Program-made: the position numbers and the translations under genes | In this document: piece after piece, positions 47,962-60,410 of the stretch | How the letters are laid out: every line of letters starts with the position of its first letter | Position numbering within the stretch: position 1 is the first letter of the stretch | Source of the DNA: Blastobasis lacticolella | Taxonomy: Eukaryota; Arthropoda; Insecta; Lepidoptera; Blastobasidae | Assembly (NCBI GenBank): GCA_905147135.1 | Contig: LR990056.1 | Coordinates: forward strand, 3,172,001-3,236,000 | Direction: 5' to 3' | Length of the DNA stretch: 64,000 bases | The notes under the pieces: model-generated | The model's input: only the letters and a program-made list of their open reading frames with translations | Told to the model about the DNA's origin: nothing | The model's database searches: none

Positions 47962-49152
47962 GTACCTATAATGTATTATACTTTCATTCCCAATTAAAAA
48001 ATGTTCGCGAGAGCAATGCTTGCAAATGACAATTTTGGTGATTGATAATCGCTTGAAATAGGTTCTTAGCAAAGAGGATATAAACACTGGGTACGTTGTA
48101 TTGGATAATATTGTATTTAAACCATTTTAGAGGTTGTAATAAATTAGTACAAACAAAATAAACATGAATTTGACTGAGTTAATTCGTTTCATGGACACTA
48201 GGATCAAGAATGGACGCAATACAAATATGAAAGGTTTGTATTAAAATACATTTCGTTGAACCTTCTGGTAAAAAATTACCAAAATTGTAGGAGCGCCATC
48301 TATTGATGCTTTTGGAAATCATTTGACAATACCTACTGGAAAACTCCTCATTGGACCATGTTCAAGTTCCCGGTCCGAATTCTAATACGCATCCGTCTAT
48401 AATTGAATTTTCCGATAAGCCCCTGTTCTGTTTCCACGTTTAGGTCTTTATTGCGTACCTTTATTGAATATTTTTTATTATGCTGCGATAAATCGCGTAA
48501 TTTATATTTCTGTAATCTGTAATGTTATACGGAGGGATAGAAATCATAATTATATAATACATTTATATTATTTTGAGTAGTTTTACGTAACCCACTCGTG
48601 TTAACGTGTAATAACAAGAGACTCAATATGTCAAAACCTTTGGTAATTACTAAACAAATTAACAAATGTTTTCATTCATCCTTTTAATTTATTTATGTAT
48701 TTATTTATTAAATCTTCATGCACAAAATAGTACAAAGGCGAACTTACAGCTTTAACGCCATATCCCTTCTTCTTCTTTTTAGGTTGTGGCTTCTACTATG
48801 TCGCGATTTTGCCAACTCTAATAAATGATACTAACATAGCGGGTAAAATATAAAGAGATGTCTATTGAGTTCCCATAAATGACAAACTAAAAATAAATAA
48901 ATAAAAAATTAAAATAACACCTTTCTTTAATGCCTAACGATAAAACAAGCTTAAAATTATAGTCTAATTTTGTTAGATTTTATGAAAGCAGACAAAATAC
49001 CAACGAATGGAGCAGATCTGCCAAATCCCGGATCATAGTCAAAGCGGACCCCGGACCTTCGCGCGCAAGAGCACAGCTAGCACATTAGCGCCATATAATG
49101 TCATTAAGATGTTTATAAATTTTTACTAAATGATCTTTTATTTACAATAATC

Positions 49153-50082
49153 TTAGCGGTCAATCTCGACTTCTTCTCCGCTCCCCTCGGACTTTTCACT
49201 TAGTAACACAAGGTTATTTCTTTCTAAATTGTCGCTGTTCACGTGCCACGCTATCCAGTCGAGGTATATGCTAACCGGAGTATAAATGCCGACTGTATTT
49301 TTGCGGTTTCTGATATCGCTGGTCTTGTAGTCAGACGGACTGCCGCCCATGACGACGCCGACCACGCGCCCGCGATGAAAAGCCGGCCCGCCCGAGTCCC
49401 TGGGACACACTGACGTCGCGGTCCCGCAGCGCTGCGCCAAACACAGCGCCGGGTAAGTATGTGCAGGAAACCTATAATCCGGGTCACACTTTTTAGCCAT
49501 CACCTTCACCACTTGCAGAGGCTTGTGCAGTTCAAGCGTATTTTTCATCCCACTCGAACTGTTCATCCTCCCGAAACCAACTGCCATCAGCTCGTAGCCG
49601 TACAAGGTGGTATAATCCACAGCACTGATCCTGCCGTACTAAGCCATATGTATTGAAGTTGTCTTCAAAAGGCCGATATCATTTCGCCTCGCCGCTAATT
49701 TTTTGTATTTAAATGAATAATGATCCGGGTGTCTGACTAAACGAATTATATCACTAAGGCCTTCCTTCTTTTTTTTCGTACGTCCAGACCAGTATTTGAC
49801 GACGCCTTTTATTTGGTTTTCTTTAAATGTTGGCATTGCTCTTAGCAATGATTTGATACAATGGGCAGCAGTTAAAGTCCACGTGGGAGTTATTACTGTG
49901 CAAGTGCAAATATGTATCATAATTACTTGGTTTGTGGGTCCTGGATTAATTATGTGGTATTGCATGCTGGCAACGTAAGTAAATTCGGATGGTCGAGCGT
50001 CTCTACCGTTATATATTCGCAAAGATTGTTGATATGAATACTTGGTTAAAAAAAACAAAACCACCAAAATACATGAATTCAT
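49153..50082 (-). pseudogene. S1A serine protease B3, nonsense and 3-prime deletion
   Basis: Starts at an ATG with an intact signal peptide and activation site and keeps the His and Asp motifs in the 49,639-50,082 part. The Lys codon of HMAKYGRI is TAG at 49,639-49,641, so translation would stop before the catalytic Ser. Downstream, the frame carries the same CPRDSGGP (Gly193 to Arg) as B2. A deletion of about 26 bp at 49,225 removes the normal NATE-stop end, so the residual frame runs 20 or so residues further. The copy and its upstream spacer are almost identical to the 39-40.6 kb block, which marks a recent duplication. Confidence 0.9.
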
Positions 50083-50628
50083 CGCGAGTACTTATTGTAA
50101 ATAAAAACTCGCAATATACTTAAATCGAAAATATTTATGAAGGTGCGTAAAATAGTTTTATGGTAATGTTAACATTTTATAGTTATTTTGTGATATTACC
50201 TGTAGGTACTAATATTATAAAGAGAAATTACTAATAGTAAGCCACATTATTCCTTAGTTTGGCCGTTTTCGGTTTGGCCGTGTGGTGTTCGGCAGAGTAG
50301 AATAGCACCAACCTTACACTCGTGGGTTTTCGAAGCAAAAGATCTCCGTGGACAAATGAGATAGGCTGGAAAATGGGCAGCTGCGTTTTCCATTATTATA
50401 TTTATAACACTGCTATCCCCAATCCGCCTGCCAAACCTATTATAACAATAACCTCCCTTTTCGTGGGAGAGGCCCTTAGTCCTGCAGTGGACTGTTATGG
50501 GCTATGATGATGATGATGAAATACCTTTATCATCATCACAGCCGCTATCACTCATCGTTATCGAGCCTGGTTAGTAAAAATCGGGGACCAAATCCCAAAA
50601 AAATTTCCCATCTTCCTTTGTGGATGTT
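50083..50628. promoter_or_regulatory. Head-to-head spacer upstream of B3, with SINE D
   Basis: Near-identical copy of 39,943-40,488, including the sense SINE D (about 50,262-50,515) and the (GAT)n run. Only scattered single-base differences were noted between the two. Confidence 0.55.
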
Positions 50629-50674
50629 ACGAGACGAAATGATATCAGCCTTGTGAAGACTACTGAAATACATA
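50629..50674 (+). pseudogene. Protease A fragment (about 15 codons)
   Basis: Matches 40,489-40,534 and encodes TRRNDISLVKTTEIH. It ends where a different SINE-like element begins, so the remainder of this A copy was deleted. Confidence 0.8.
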
Positions 50675-50683
50675 CGTTCGCGT

Positions 50684-50903
50684 AATGCGCGTGGGATGCA
50701 TGGGCTTTTCTGAAAACCAGCGCTGTGACAGGCATTAGCCCTCACAGCATTATGCTGAGACTGGTCCATTTCGGTTTCCATTACATCACTGGCTGGTCTT
50801 ATGTAATTTTCAATAATTATAATTTACTGTACTTACCTTAGGTTAAGGATGTAATGAAGATCTGAATAAAATACTGTCTATGTCTATGTCTATGTCTATG
50901 TCT
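50684..50903 (+). mobile_element. SINE-like element ending in (TATGTC)n
   Basis: Non-coding sequence ending GTAATGAAGATCTGAATAAAAT and then a hexamer microsatellite TATGTC repeated about four times at 50,876-50,902. The A/T-rich end plus hexamer tail suggests a retroposed element. The microsatellite abuts the partial unit that starts at 50,904. Confidence 0.5.
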
Positions 50904-52117
50904 AAAAATGTTCGCGAGAGCAATGCTTGCAAATGACAATTTTGGTAATTGATAATCGCTTGAAATAGGTTCTTAGCAAAGAGGATATAAACACTGGGTA
51001 CGTTGTATTGGATAATATTGTATTTAAACCATTTTAGAGGTTTTAATAAATTACTACAAACAAACATGAATTTGACTGAGTTAATTCGTTTCATGGATAC
51101 TAGGATTAAGAATGGACGCAATAGAAATATGAAAGGTTTGTATTAAAATACATTTCGTTGAACCTTCTGGTAAAAAATTACCAAAATTGTAGGAGAGCCA
51201 TCTATTGATGCTTTTGGAAATCAATTGACAATACCTACTGGAAAAATCCTCATGTTCGAGTTCCCGGTTCGAATTTTAATACGCATCCGTCTATAATTGA
51301 ATTTTCTGATAATCATCTGTTCTGTTTCCACGTTTAGGCTTTTATTGAAGATTTTTTATTATTCTGCGATAAATCGCGTAATTTATATTTCTGTAATCTG
51401 TAATGTTATATGGAGGGATAGAAATCATAATTATATAATACATTAATTATATTTTTAGTAGTTTCACGTAACCCACTCGTGTTAACGTGTAATAACAAGA
51501 GACTCAATATGTCAAAACCTTTGGTAATTACTAAACAAATTAACAAATGTTTTCATTCATCCTTTTTATTTATTTATGTATTTATTTATTAAATCTTCAT
51601 GCACAAAATAGTACAAAGGCGGACTTAAAGCTTTAACGCCATATCACTCTTCTTCTTTTTAGGTTGTAGCTTCTACTATGTCGCGATTTTGCCAACTCTA
51701 ATAAATGATACCAACATAGCGGGTAAAATATAAAGAGATGTCTATTGAGTTCCCATAAATGACAAACTAAAAATAATAAATAAAAAATTAAAATAACACA
51801 CTTCTTTAATGCCTAACGATAAAACAAGCTTAAAATTATAGTCTAATTTTGTTAGATTTTATGAAAGCAGAAAAAATACCAACGAATGGAGCAGATCTGA
51901 AATCCCGGATCATAGTCAAAGCGGACCCCGGACCTTCGCGCGCAAGAGCACAGCTAGCACATTAGCGCCATATAATGTCATTAAGATGTTTATAAATTTT
52001 TACTAAATGATCTTTTATTTACAATAATCTTAGCGGTCAATCCCGACTTCTTCTCCGCTCCCCTCGGACTTTTCACTTAGCAACACAAGGTTATTTCTTT
52101 CCAAAACGCCACAAGCG
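50904..52117. repeat. Partial array spacer (3-prime 1.2 kb only)
   Basis: Begins AAAAATGTTCGCGAGAGCAA, matching unit 3 from about 47,997, and continues through the reversed MITE-T relative (50,935-51,255) to the B4 3-prime flank with a conserved AATAAA at 52,014-52,019 (minus strand). It shows that a rearrangement joined the tail of a spacer directly to the B3 upstream block. Confidence 0.8.
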
Positions 52118-52943
52118 CTATTCCGTTGCATTGTCGCTGTTCACGTGCCACGCTATCCAGTCGAGGTATATGCTAACCGGAGTATAAATGCCGACTGTAT
52201 TTTTGCGGTTTCTGATATCGCTGGTCTTGTAGTCAGACGGACTGCCGCCCATGACGACGCCGACCACGCGCCCGCGATGAAAAGCCGGCCCGCCCGAGTC
52301 CCCGGGACACACTGACGTCGCGGTCCCGCAGCGCTGCGCCAAACACAGCGCCGGGTAAGTATGTGCAGGAAACTTATAATCCGGGTCACACTTTTTAGCC
52401 ATCACCTTCACCACTTGCAGAGGCTTGTGCAGTTCAAGCGTATTTTTCATCCCACTCGAACTGTTCATCCTCCCGAAACCAACTGCCATCAGCTCGTAGC
52501 CGTACAAGGTGGTATAATCCACAGCACTGATCCTGCCGTACTTAGCCATATGTATTGAAGTTGTCTTCAAAAGGCCGATATCATTTCGCCTCGTCGCTAA
52601 TTTTTTGTATTTAAATGAATAATAATCCGGGTGTCTGACTAAACGAATTATATCACTAAGGCCTTCCTTCTTTTTTTTCGTATGTCCAGACCAGTATTTG
52701 ACGACGCCTTTTATTTGGTTTTCTTTAAATGTTGGCATTGCTCTTAGCAATGATTTGATACAATGGGCAGCAGTTAAAGTCCACGTGGGAGTTATTACAG
52801 TACAAGTGCAAATATGTTTCATTATTATTTGGTTTTTGAGTTCTGGATTAAATATGTGGTATTGCATGCTGGCAACGTAAGTAAATTCGGATGGTCGAGC
52901 GTCTCTACCGTTATATATTCGCAAAGATTGTTGGTATGCTTGT
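52118..52943 (-). pseudogene. S1A serine protease B4, signal peptide and start missing
   Basis: The mature protease is intact from activation site SLR|IYNG through His in TLTAAHC, Asp in RRNDIGLL and Ser in CPGDSGGPAF, with a normal oxyanion Gly and the usual NATE end. Homology stops about five codons before the activation site, at 52,935-52,943, where it joins the CAATTGACCTGCTACGTGGC block of a spacer. No ATG precedes IYNG; the frame opens only through a TTG. Promoter and signal peptide are lost. Two substitutions (FNPELKNQIIMKH) distinguish it from its relatives. Confidence 0.8.
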
Positions 52944-55900
52944 TGGCCAACAATTGACCTGCTACGTGGCGACTTAACCCTTTATAACTCAAAATCTTTA
53001 AAACAATTATTATATTGATAATAAGATAGGTTTAGGGAAATAATAATATACGTATTTCTCAGAAATTAAAAAATAATAATAATAAATATTCGTGTACCTA
53101 CATATTCACACAGCGCCATCTAAGCAAAGCTTGTACTATGGGTGCTAGATAACTGATATACTACTTAAATACTTTTAAATACATACTTATTATACATAGA
53201 ACATCCGGACCCGTAACAGAAATTAAAATTCATCATTTCAATTTCTGCCCGGCCGGGAATCGCACCCGGGACCACTGAACCACTCAGGTCGTCAAGGTAA
53301 AATATTTATTATTCATCATTTATTTGACATTTTAAGGAGTGAGACATAGGCTGCGGTCATCGCAGCCTATGGACCTTCGTAGGCTTCGTAGCTTTTTCCA
53401 TTGTTATATTTATCACTGCAATCTCCAACCCGCCTGCCAAGCGCAGAGATTATGGCAATAACCTGCCCTTTCGTGGGAGAAACCCGAAGTCCTGCAGTGG
53501 ACTGCTATGGGCTGCAATGAATGATTTTCAGATTCATATTGACTTTGGTGATTACCTATGTTAACTTACAAATAGATGTTGGGCACGTTTAGTGTGTTGA
53601 CCGGATTCTTTATTCTCATATCGTCTGCAAGAGCAATACAAACGTGAACAATCGTTTTCCCCGAGGTATCCTACAACGATGAACGCTCCACAGTGTGTAT
53701 GATCAAAGGGATATTTACATTAATATTTCTTCGCGTTTTCTTGCCAGCTATTTGTTTAACTGGCATACTGTTTTCATGGTTACCTAAATTACTTTCTATC
53801 GATTCCCTTTGTTGGTATTTTCCTTTGTTTACTCACTCGGGTGGGTTTTTTGCTATTCTTTGTTCAGAATTTGTTTACTTTGTCATAATGAGTTGTTATA
53901 GAAAGAAGGAAAAGGTACGACATACCTACCGCCTCTACAAAATTAGCCGAAGGTTAGAAATTTTACTTGTAAATATAATTTAGCTACATTATAAGGTACG
54001 ATATTTAAAAATTACATTCCTAGCTCTAATGCTACAATACTATACTCGTAATAGTTTTAGAACTTCAAATTGTAACATCAATAGTTATAGGCAGGCCCAT
54101 AATTATGAATACTTCGCAAAAAAAGAATTATCATCGCACTTTTTCCTCTTAACAAGTTGGAATGTCTCTTGTTCAGGTATTTTTGCTTGAATATACATGT
54201 ACAACAATAGCCAGAGTGTCAGTACGTCACTCCGATTGAATTTCAACGAGAGAAATCGCATGGGAGCGGTTTGCAGCAGTCACTCACAGACAGTGATTTT
54301 ACAGGAAATCTGGGCTTCACTCCGAGCAGTGACAGGCGTTTACTAAATATACATTTTTGCTCTATGAGTGTTTTCCACTTTTACACGACTACGGCGTAGC
54401 TAACGAAAGATTTATATAATAAAACAAAAGAGTTGCAGCTATTTTATGAAACGACATACAGTCTCATACCCGTACCGTTGATATAATTATTTGCACTACG
54501 GGCTAAGGACTAAGCACATTTCAAGTGTGTTTCTGTGAAATGGAAAGAAAAAAAGGATAAGGAAACGAGACGTTATTTCTGTATTATGCAAGAAACGTTT
54601 TATTAGAGAGCTTCTGAATGAAGACAATGGTCTGAATTCTTATTTAATTTTGAATTTTAGATATCATTGTTGTCAATTGTTTTTGTTTTAAAATATATTT
54701 ATTTATTGAACATAAACTTTTACAAATCATCAATAGTAATAACTAATTTAGTTTAGCATGCAATAATTTTCAAAGCACACAATGCTGCTTTTTTTAAAAT
54801 TTAAACAATGGGGTTAAAAATAAACACTAACAATCGTTATACACTACGACAAAAAGCCATTTACAAAATTTATAGGATGTAAGGCTTGGTTTCAACTTAA
54901 ATTTTTTTACCTATATAATATATCGAGCGCGGTCCGGCTCTGCCTGGCATTGTCGAGTACGGTCCGGTCGTGGTTGGCGTGAGGTGGGTTTGCTGCGGCC
55001 ATAGGGCGGTCAGCGTGTCACTGTGTGTTTCCTTCCTACTTTCCTACACCCCTCCTTTTTGACGATTGAAAGAAATATTTAATGTCCTAATCAATAAAGA
55101 AATTAAAAAATTTACTATGTGTCGTAAATGTGAGTCGCAAAATATTCTAATCCCCATATTTTTTTTTCTACAAAATGACCTAATGGTAAGCGATAACCGT
55201 CGCCCATAACATCTACGATTCATGCATTTAGGTTGCAGTCAACAAAAAGGATTAAGGTGAAATATCTACCTCTGCCAATTAGTATAACTAAACCCAAGCA
55301 CTAATAAAAAAGTCGTATTTCTTTGAATTGTATTGAAACCGCGTATCTTCGCGCACTCGTGACTTGATTTCAAATAGGTACCAAAAACTTGGAAAATTTT
55401 CTCATGGGCTACCTTTGCTCATACTTATTATTTTAAACTGCGGAGGTCGAAGGCTAATGGCTGATACAAGTCCACCAGGACTTTGAAGATGTTCTTAATC
55501 ATAATCATCATAATAATAAGTTTATTCATTCATCACAGGTACATAAAGGTGGTAATATAATAATGGTAGCGGTTTCATGATGCCTCTTGTAGAGGGCTAT
55601 GAGCAGAATGTATGGGTAAACATATAGCTGTAGCTAAAAATGGCAGGACGTGACATAATTTCTAGGTTATTTTACAAGCTATTATCTTACAATATTTGTA
55701 TGTAACTATGTATGTTCGGGGCAAATCTTGCAAGCCTAATTTGACCCACTTCATCGTCACAGCCCATACCAGTCCACTGCAGGACTTAGGGCCTCTCCCA
55801 CGAAAGGGGAGGTTATTGCCATAATCTGCACGCGTGGCAGGCGGGTTGGAGGTCGCAGTGTTTAAATATAACAATGGAAAATGCTGCTGCCCATTTTCCA

Positions 55901-56486
55901 GACTACGGAGACTCTTGATCTTTTGCCTCGAAAACATTAGTCGCCTTGTAATACACTTCCCGGTGTTCAATCGAGCTGAAATTTAGTATATCTATGTAAC
56001 TTGGATGATAATACCATATTAGTGGTACCATGGAGCTGGTCTGATTAATGTGGAGTCGGAAGGTGGTCATAGGAATTTCTGAATGCAACAAGATAACCCC
56101 ATCGTGTTTGGGCTGTACAGTACTGTACAGCGCGATAAAAGCTTGTTATGAAGAATTATTTGTCGTTTGAGAACTTATGTAGAATTATACAACCACCTAC
56201 TCACGACTACATGTTGAGGCTAAATGTAATCCAGCATCGCAGCAGACTAGTTCCTATTTTGGTGTTAATGTCTCAGGTGTACTCTCGCGTGCGAGGGCCC
56301 GGGACCGCCTTGACCATGATCCAGGATTTGGCAGGTCAGGTAATTATAGAGTAGCGACTGCCATCCGGCCTCCGTGACCACGTCTGTTAACAGGTAAGCC
56401 TGACCAGATTGGATCATGGTTATACATTCTGTCACCTAAAAGTGCAGACTTTATTATTATTGACGAATTGCTCACTTGAATATCAA

Positions 56487-56900
56487 TGAGGAGTTTTCCA
56501 GTAGGTCAGTAGGTTTCGAAAAGCATCAATAGATGGCGCTCCCACAATTTCGGTACTTTTTTTTGTATCTGTATGATTGTGGCAGTGATCTCATGCAGCC
56601 AACTAATATTAATTTAAAAATAAAAAGATTATTTATATAAACATAGCTTTTAAAGGTTGAAGGTTATGTAATAATATATATTTATGTAAATAGGCACTAT
56701 GGAGCGTCGGGGGCCAAGCGGAGCGTCGGTGGCCGGCGGTTAGAGTATTCGACTCGTAAGCCAGAGGTCCCGGGTTCGAATCCCGCTCCGGTCATGTACC
56801 AATGACTATTTTGTGAGTTATGTACATTAGTTGAAAACTAACCGATGCTCTTGCGGTGAGAGAAAACATCGTAATGAAACCTGCACATTCTGTCGCCTGT
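56487..56900 (+). mobile_element. Nested partial MITE-T plus sense SINE A head
   Basis: Within an antisense SINE A, 56,487 to about 56,700 is a MITE-T left half (ATGAGGAGTTTTCCAGTAGG, ATAGATGGCGCTCCCACAAT). It is followed by a sense SINE A head (56,722-56,900; AGAGGTCCCGGGTTCGAATC) that faces the interrupted antisense head at 56,900-57,069. The other three units have the antisense SINE uninterrupted. Confidence 0.65.
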
Positions 56901-58764
56901 AAGTGCAGATTTTATGATGATGTTTTCCCTCACCGTAAAAGTATCGGTTAATATTCAACCACATTCACCTACATAACTAAAAATAGACTCACTGGTACAA
57001 GGCGACACTGGGTTTCGAACCCGGTACCTCGGCATACGAGGCAGACCCCTTAACCATTAAGCCACCGACGATCTATCGCAGGAGCTTAAACAGAGCAAAT
57101 GATAAAAGATTTTAAGTTGTATGACAACAAAACAGATTTGAAGTACTGGACTCCAAATACTTACTCAATATGGTTCATTAAAGACACAAGCAAAGTCTTG
57201 AAGGGGAAAGTTTTATTAGGAAGTTTGTCCAGGGGGTCCCATCCGGGCGCTTTGTTGGCTCTTCGAAGCCTGTTTTTATCTAAAAAGGTTTTTGGAACGG
57301 ATGAAGAGGTTAAAAGTTTACCGGATGATAAAGGGCTTTTTAAGATTTGTTCAAGAAGATAGTAATCTAAGTTAAAAGGCTTTATACAGGTGAATAGGTG
57401 TACATTGTTACCTACTTCTTAACTACCTACAATAAGTAATTAAAAAGAAAATAATCTTATCGTAATGTCTCGGTTGTGCTCTCGCACACGAGGGCCCGGG
57501 GTCCTCTTTGACCATGATTCAGAATTTGACCTGACCAGATTGGATTGTGGTCACACATTCAGTCGCCTGCATATGCAGGTTTCATCATGACGTTTTCCCT
57601 CACCGTAAAAGCATCGGTTAGCATTTATTTGGTCATTTTAAAATGATATTCGCCAATTTTCCATAGTTCAAGTTTTGCTTACCGGGTCAGATAAGTTTGT
57701 GGAACAGTATCCACTTATTTGAATTTCCCCTTTGCTAGTATATTGGAAGACCACTTGCCAATCCCAATTAACTCTGTGTTACGTGCCATCAATATTTTAA
57801 AGAATAAGTTTCGACTATCTGAAACTTGGAACCTTACTCTCGCGCACACCTCTCGAAATCGACATTCTTCTAGCCACATATCTCCATTAATAATGACATT
57901 GAAATGTCTATTGCAGCCAAAAAATATTTTCTCAAGTATCTTTGAGTTATATATTGTCGAAATAAACTACAGTAACGTTTTACTGGCTACAGAAAATGTC
58001 GAATTTCAGATATCACAGCGCGAGACTCGCCTCCTTGGAAATCTTTAATCTCATATCCGATCCGACGTACAACTCAGTCCACCTACTCCCAAAGAAATTG
58101 GACCGTCCAAGGCTTTCCGTAATGGCTCTCAAAGCGCAGGTAGACTTGGCAGACGACTCGAATTCCCAGCCTCTCTCGCCAACGCAGTGGAGTGCACCAG
58201 ATTGAGAAAGTCGATAAAAATTCCGCCTCCAAGTAAATGTTATTACGGTTACGACCAAGTCTGCCAGAAAATATTACTCGTACTTCTTAGATCGTTATTT
58301 AAATAAACGAAATATGCTTGGACATTTTTCACGGCGCGATCTAGACCCATAGGCAAGCAAAGCTTTTGTAATGGGTGCCAGATAACTGATAGACTACTTA
58401 TATACTTTTAATTACATACTTATTATATTAAAGAACACACAGATCCGTAACAGAAATTTAAAAATCATCATTTTAGTTCCTGCTCGGCCGGGAATCAGAC
58501 CCGGGACCTCTTGCGTGGCAGACCGGCATGACCACTGAACCACTCATGTCGTCAAACAAGAAAGGTTGAAAAGGGTAATTACGGTCTAGCGACCCCTGGT
58601 CTCTAATCACAACACCCGGCTAGGTGGGTAATTACCCCTTTCCACCTTCTCCATCTTCGCTTGCCAACATCCCTCATCCCTGACTACCTTATCCCTTAAC
58701 CGCCAAAATATAACGAAAAACACGAGCAAACCAAAACGATTACCAAACAATATTTCTACAGGGT

Positions 58765-59172
58765 AATGAAGAGTTTTCCAGTAGGTATAGATAGTTGGTT
58801 TCAAAAAGCATCAATAGATGGCGCCCCTACAATTTTGGTAACCTTTTTATAATCTGTATGATGGTGGCAGTGATTTCATGCAACCAACTAATACTAAACT
58901 TAAAAATAAAATGTTTATTAATATAAACATAACTGTTAAAGGTTGAACGAAGTGTAAAAAGAAATATTTATAGAAGTTAGCACTATGTTCCATTATTATT
59001 ACAACCTCTAAAATGGTTGAAAACTATTGAAAAATACAATACAACCCACCCAGTGTTTATATCCTGTTTGCTAAGAACCTATTTCAAGCGATTATGAATT
59101 ACCAAAATTGTCGGGGCGCCATCTAGTGAGTGGTTAGGAATGCTTAAGATACCTATTGGAAAACTCCTCATT
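58765..59172 (+). mobile_element. MITE-T copy (unit 4)
   Basis: Same site, ends and length (408 bp) as the unit 1 copy at 29,322-29,729. Confidence 0.75.
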
Positions 59173-60306
59173 GTACCTATAATGTATTATACTTTCATTC
59201 CCAATTCAAAAATGTTCGCGAGAGCAATGCTTGCAAATGACAATTTTGGTAATTGATAATCGCTTGAAATAGGTTCTTAGCAAAGAGGATATAAACACTG
59301 GGTACGTTGTATTGGATAATATTGTATTTAAACCATTTTAGAGGTTGTAATAAATTAGTACAAACAAAATAAACATGAATTTGACTGAGTTAATTCGTTT
59401 CATGGACACTAGGATCAAGAATGGACGCAATACAAATATGAAAAAAATTACACAAATTGTAGGAGCGCCATCTATTGATGCTTTTGGAAATCAATTGACA
59501 ATACCTACTGGAAAACTCCTCATTGGCCCATGTTCAAGTTCCCGGTCCGAATTTTAATACGCATCCGTCTATAATTGAATTTTCCGATTATCATCTGTTT
59601 TGTTTCCACGTTTAGGCTCTTATAGGCGCACCTTTATTGAAGATTTTTTATTATGCTGCGATAAATCGCGTAATTTATATTTATGTAATCTGTAATGTTA
59701 TACGGAGGGGTAGAAATTATAATTATATAATTCATTTATTATATTTGTAGCAGTTTCACGTATCCCACTCGTGTTAACGTGTAATAACAAGAGACTCAAT
59801 ATGTAGACCTTTGGTAATTACTAAACAAATTAACAAATGTTTTCATTCATCCTTTTTATTTATTTATGTATTTATTTATTAAATCTTCATGCACAAAATA
59901 GTACAAAGACGAACTTAAAGCTTTAACGCCATATCACTCTTCTTCTTTTTAGGTTGTGGCTTCTACTATGTCGCGATTTTGCCAACTCTAATAAATGATA
60001 CCAACATAGCGGGTAAAATATAAAGAGATGTCTATTGAGTTCCCATAAATGACAAACTAAAAATAAATAAATAAAAAATTAAAATAACACCTTTCTTTAA
60101 TGCCTAACGATAAAACAAGCTTAAAATTATAGTCTAATTTTGTTAGATTTTATGAAAGCAAACAAAATACCAACGAATGGAGCAGATCTGCCAAATCCCG
60201 GATCATAGTCAAAGCGGACCCCGGACCTTCGCGCGCAAGAGCACAGCTAGCACATTAGCGCCATATAATGTCATTAAGATGTTCATAAATTTTTACTAAA
60301 TGATCT

Positions 60307-60312
60307 TTTATT
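60307..60312 (-). terminator. Polyadenylation signal AATAAA for protease B5
   Basis: Minus-strand AATAAA about 100 nt beyond the B5 stop codon, in the same context as the other B copies. Confidence 0.6.
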
Positions 60313-60410
60313 TACAATAATCTTAGCGGTCAATCCCGACTTCTTCTCCGCTCCCCTCGGACTATTCACTTACTAACGCAAGGTTATTTCTTTCCAAAAC
60401 GCCACAAGCG

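Larger units (their letters stand above)
41146..49152. repeat. Array spacer unit 3
   Basis: About 8.0 kb from A2 stop to B3. Shared parts: antisense SINE A (41,335-41,470), SINE C (41,960-42,176; 46,858-47,357), SINE D (42,230; 44,397), antisense SINE A (44,900-45,420; 45,797-45,960), 69-codon ORF (46,525), stem-loop (47,369), MITE-T (47,566-47,961), reversed MITE-T relative (48,028-48,352). Private features: a young SINE D at 46,928-47,187 and absence of repeat C. The hydrophobic small ORF here is frameshifted near 42,625. Confidence 0.85.
52940..60410. repeat. Array spacer unit 4
   Basis: Starts inside the spacer at the CAATTGACCTGCTACGTGGC block. Shared parts: SINE C (53,104; 58,328), SINE D (53,345; 55,750), repeat C (54,925-55,092), antisense SINE A (56,265-56,480; 56,900-57,069; 57,465), 69-codon ORF (57,996), stem-loop (58,571), MITE-T (58,765-59,172), reversed MITE-T relative (59,239-59,523, with the exon-like part joined directly to the end block). 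Private feature: about 410 bp of nested insertions at 56,487-56,900. The 87-codon frame at 57,099-57,362 is open only because a 7-base segment is missing. Confidence 0.85.

Noticed and set aside
52118..52924. B4 as a functional 268-residue protease starting at the activation site
   Set aside because: The apparent first Met is a TTG codon; signal peptide, ATG and promoter are replaced by spacer sequence.
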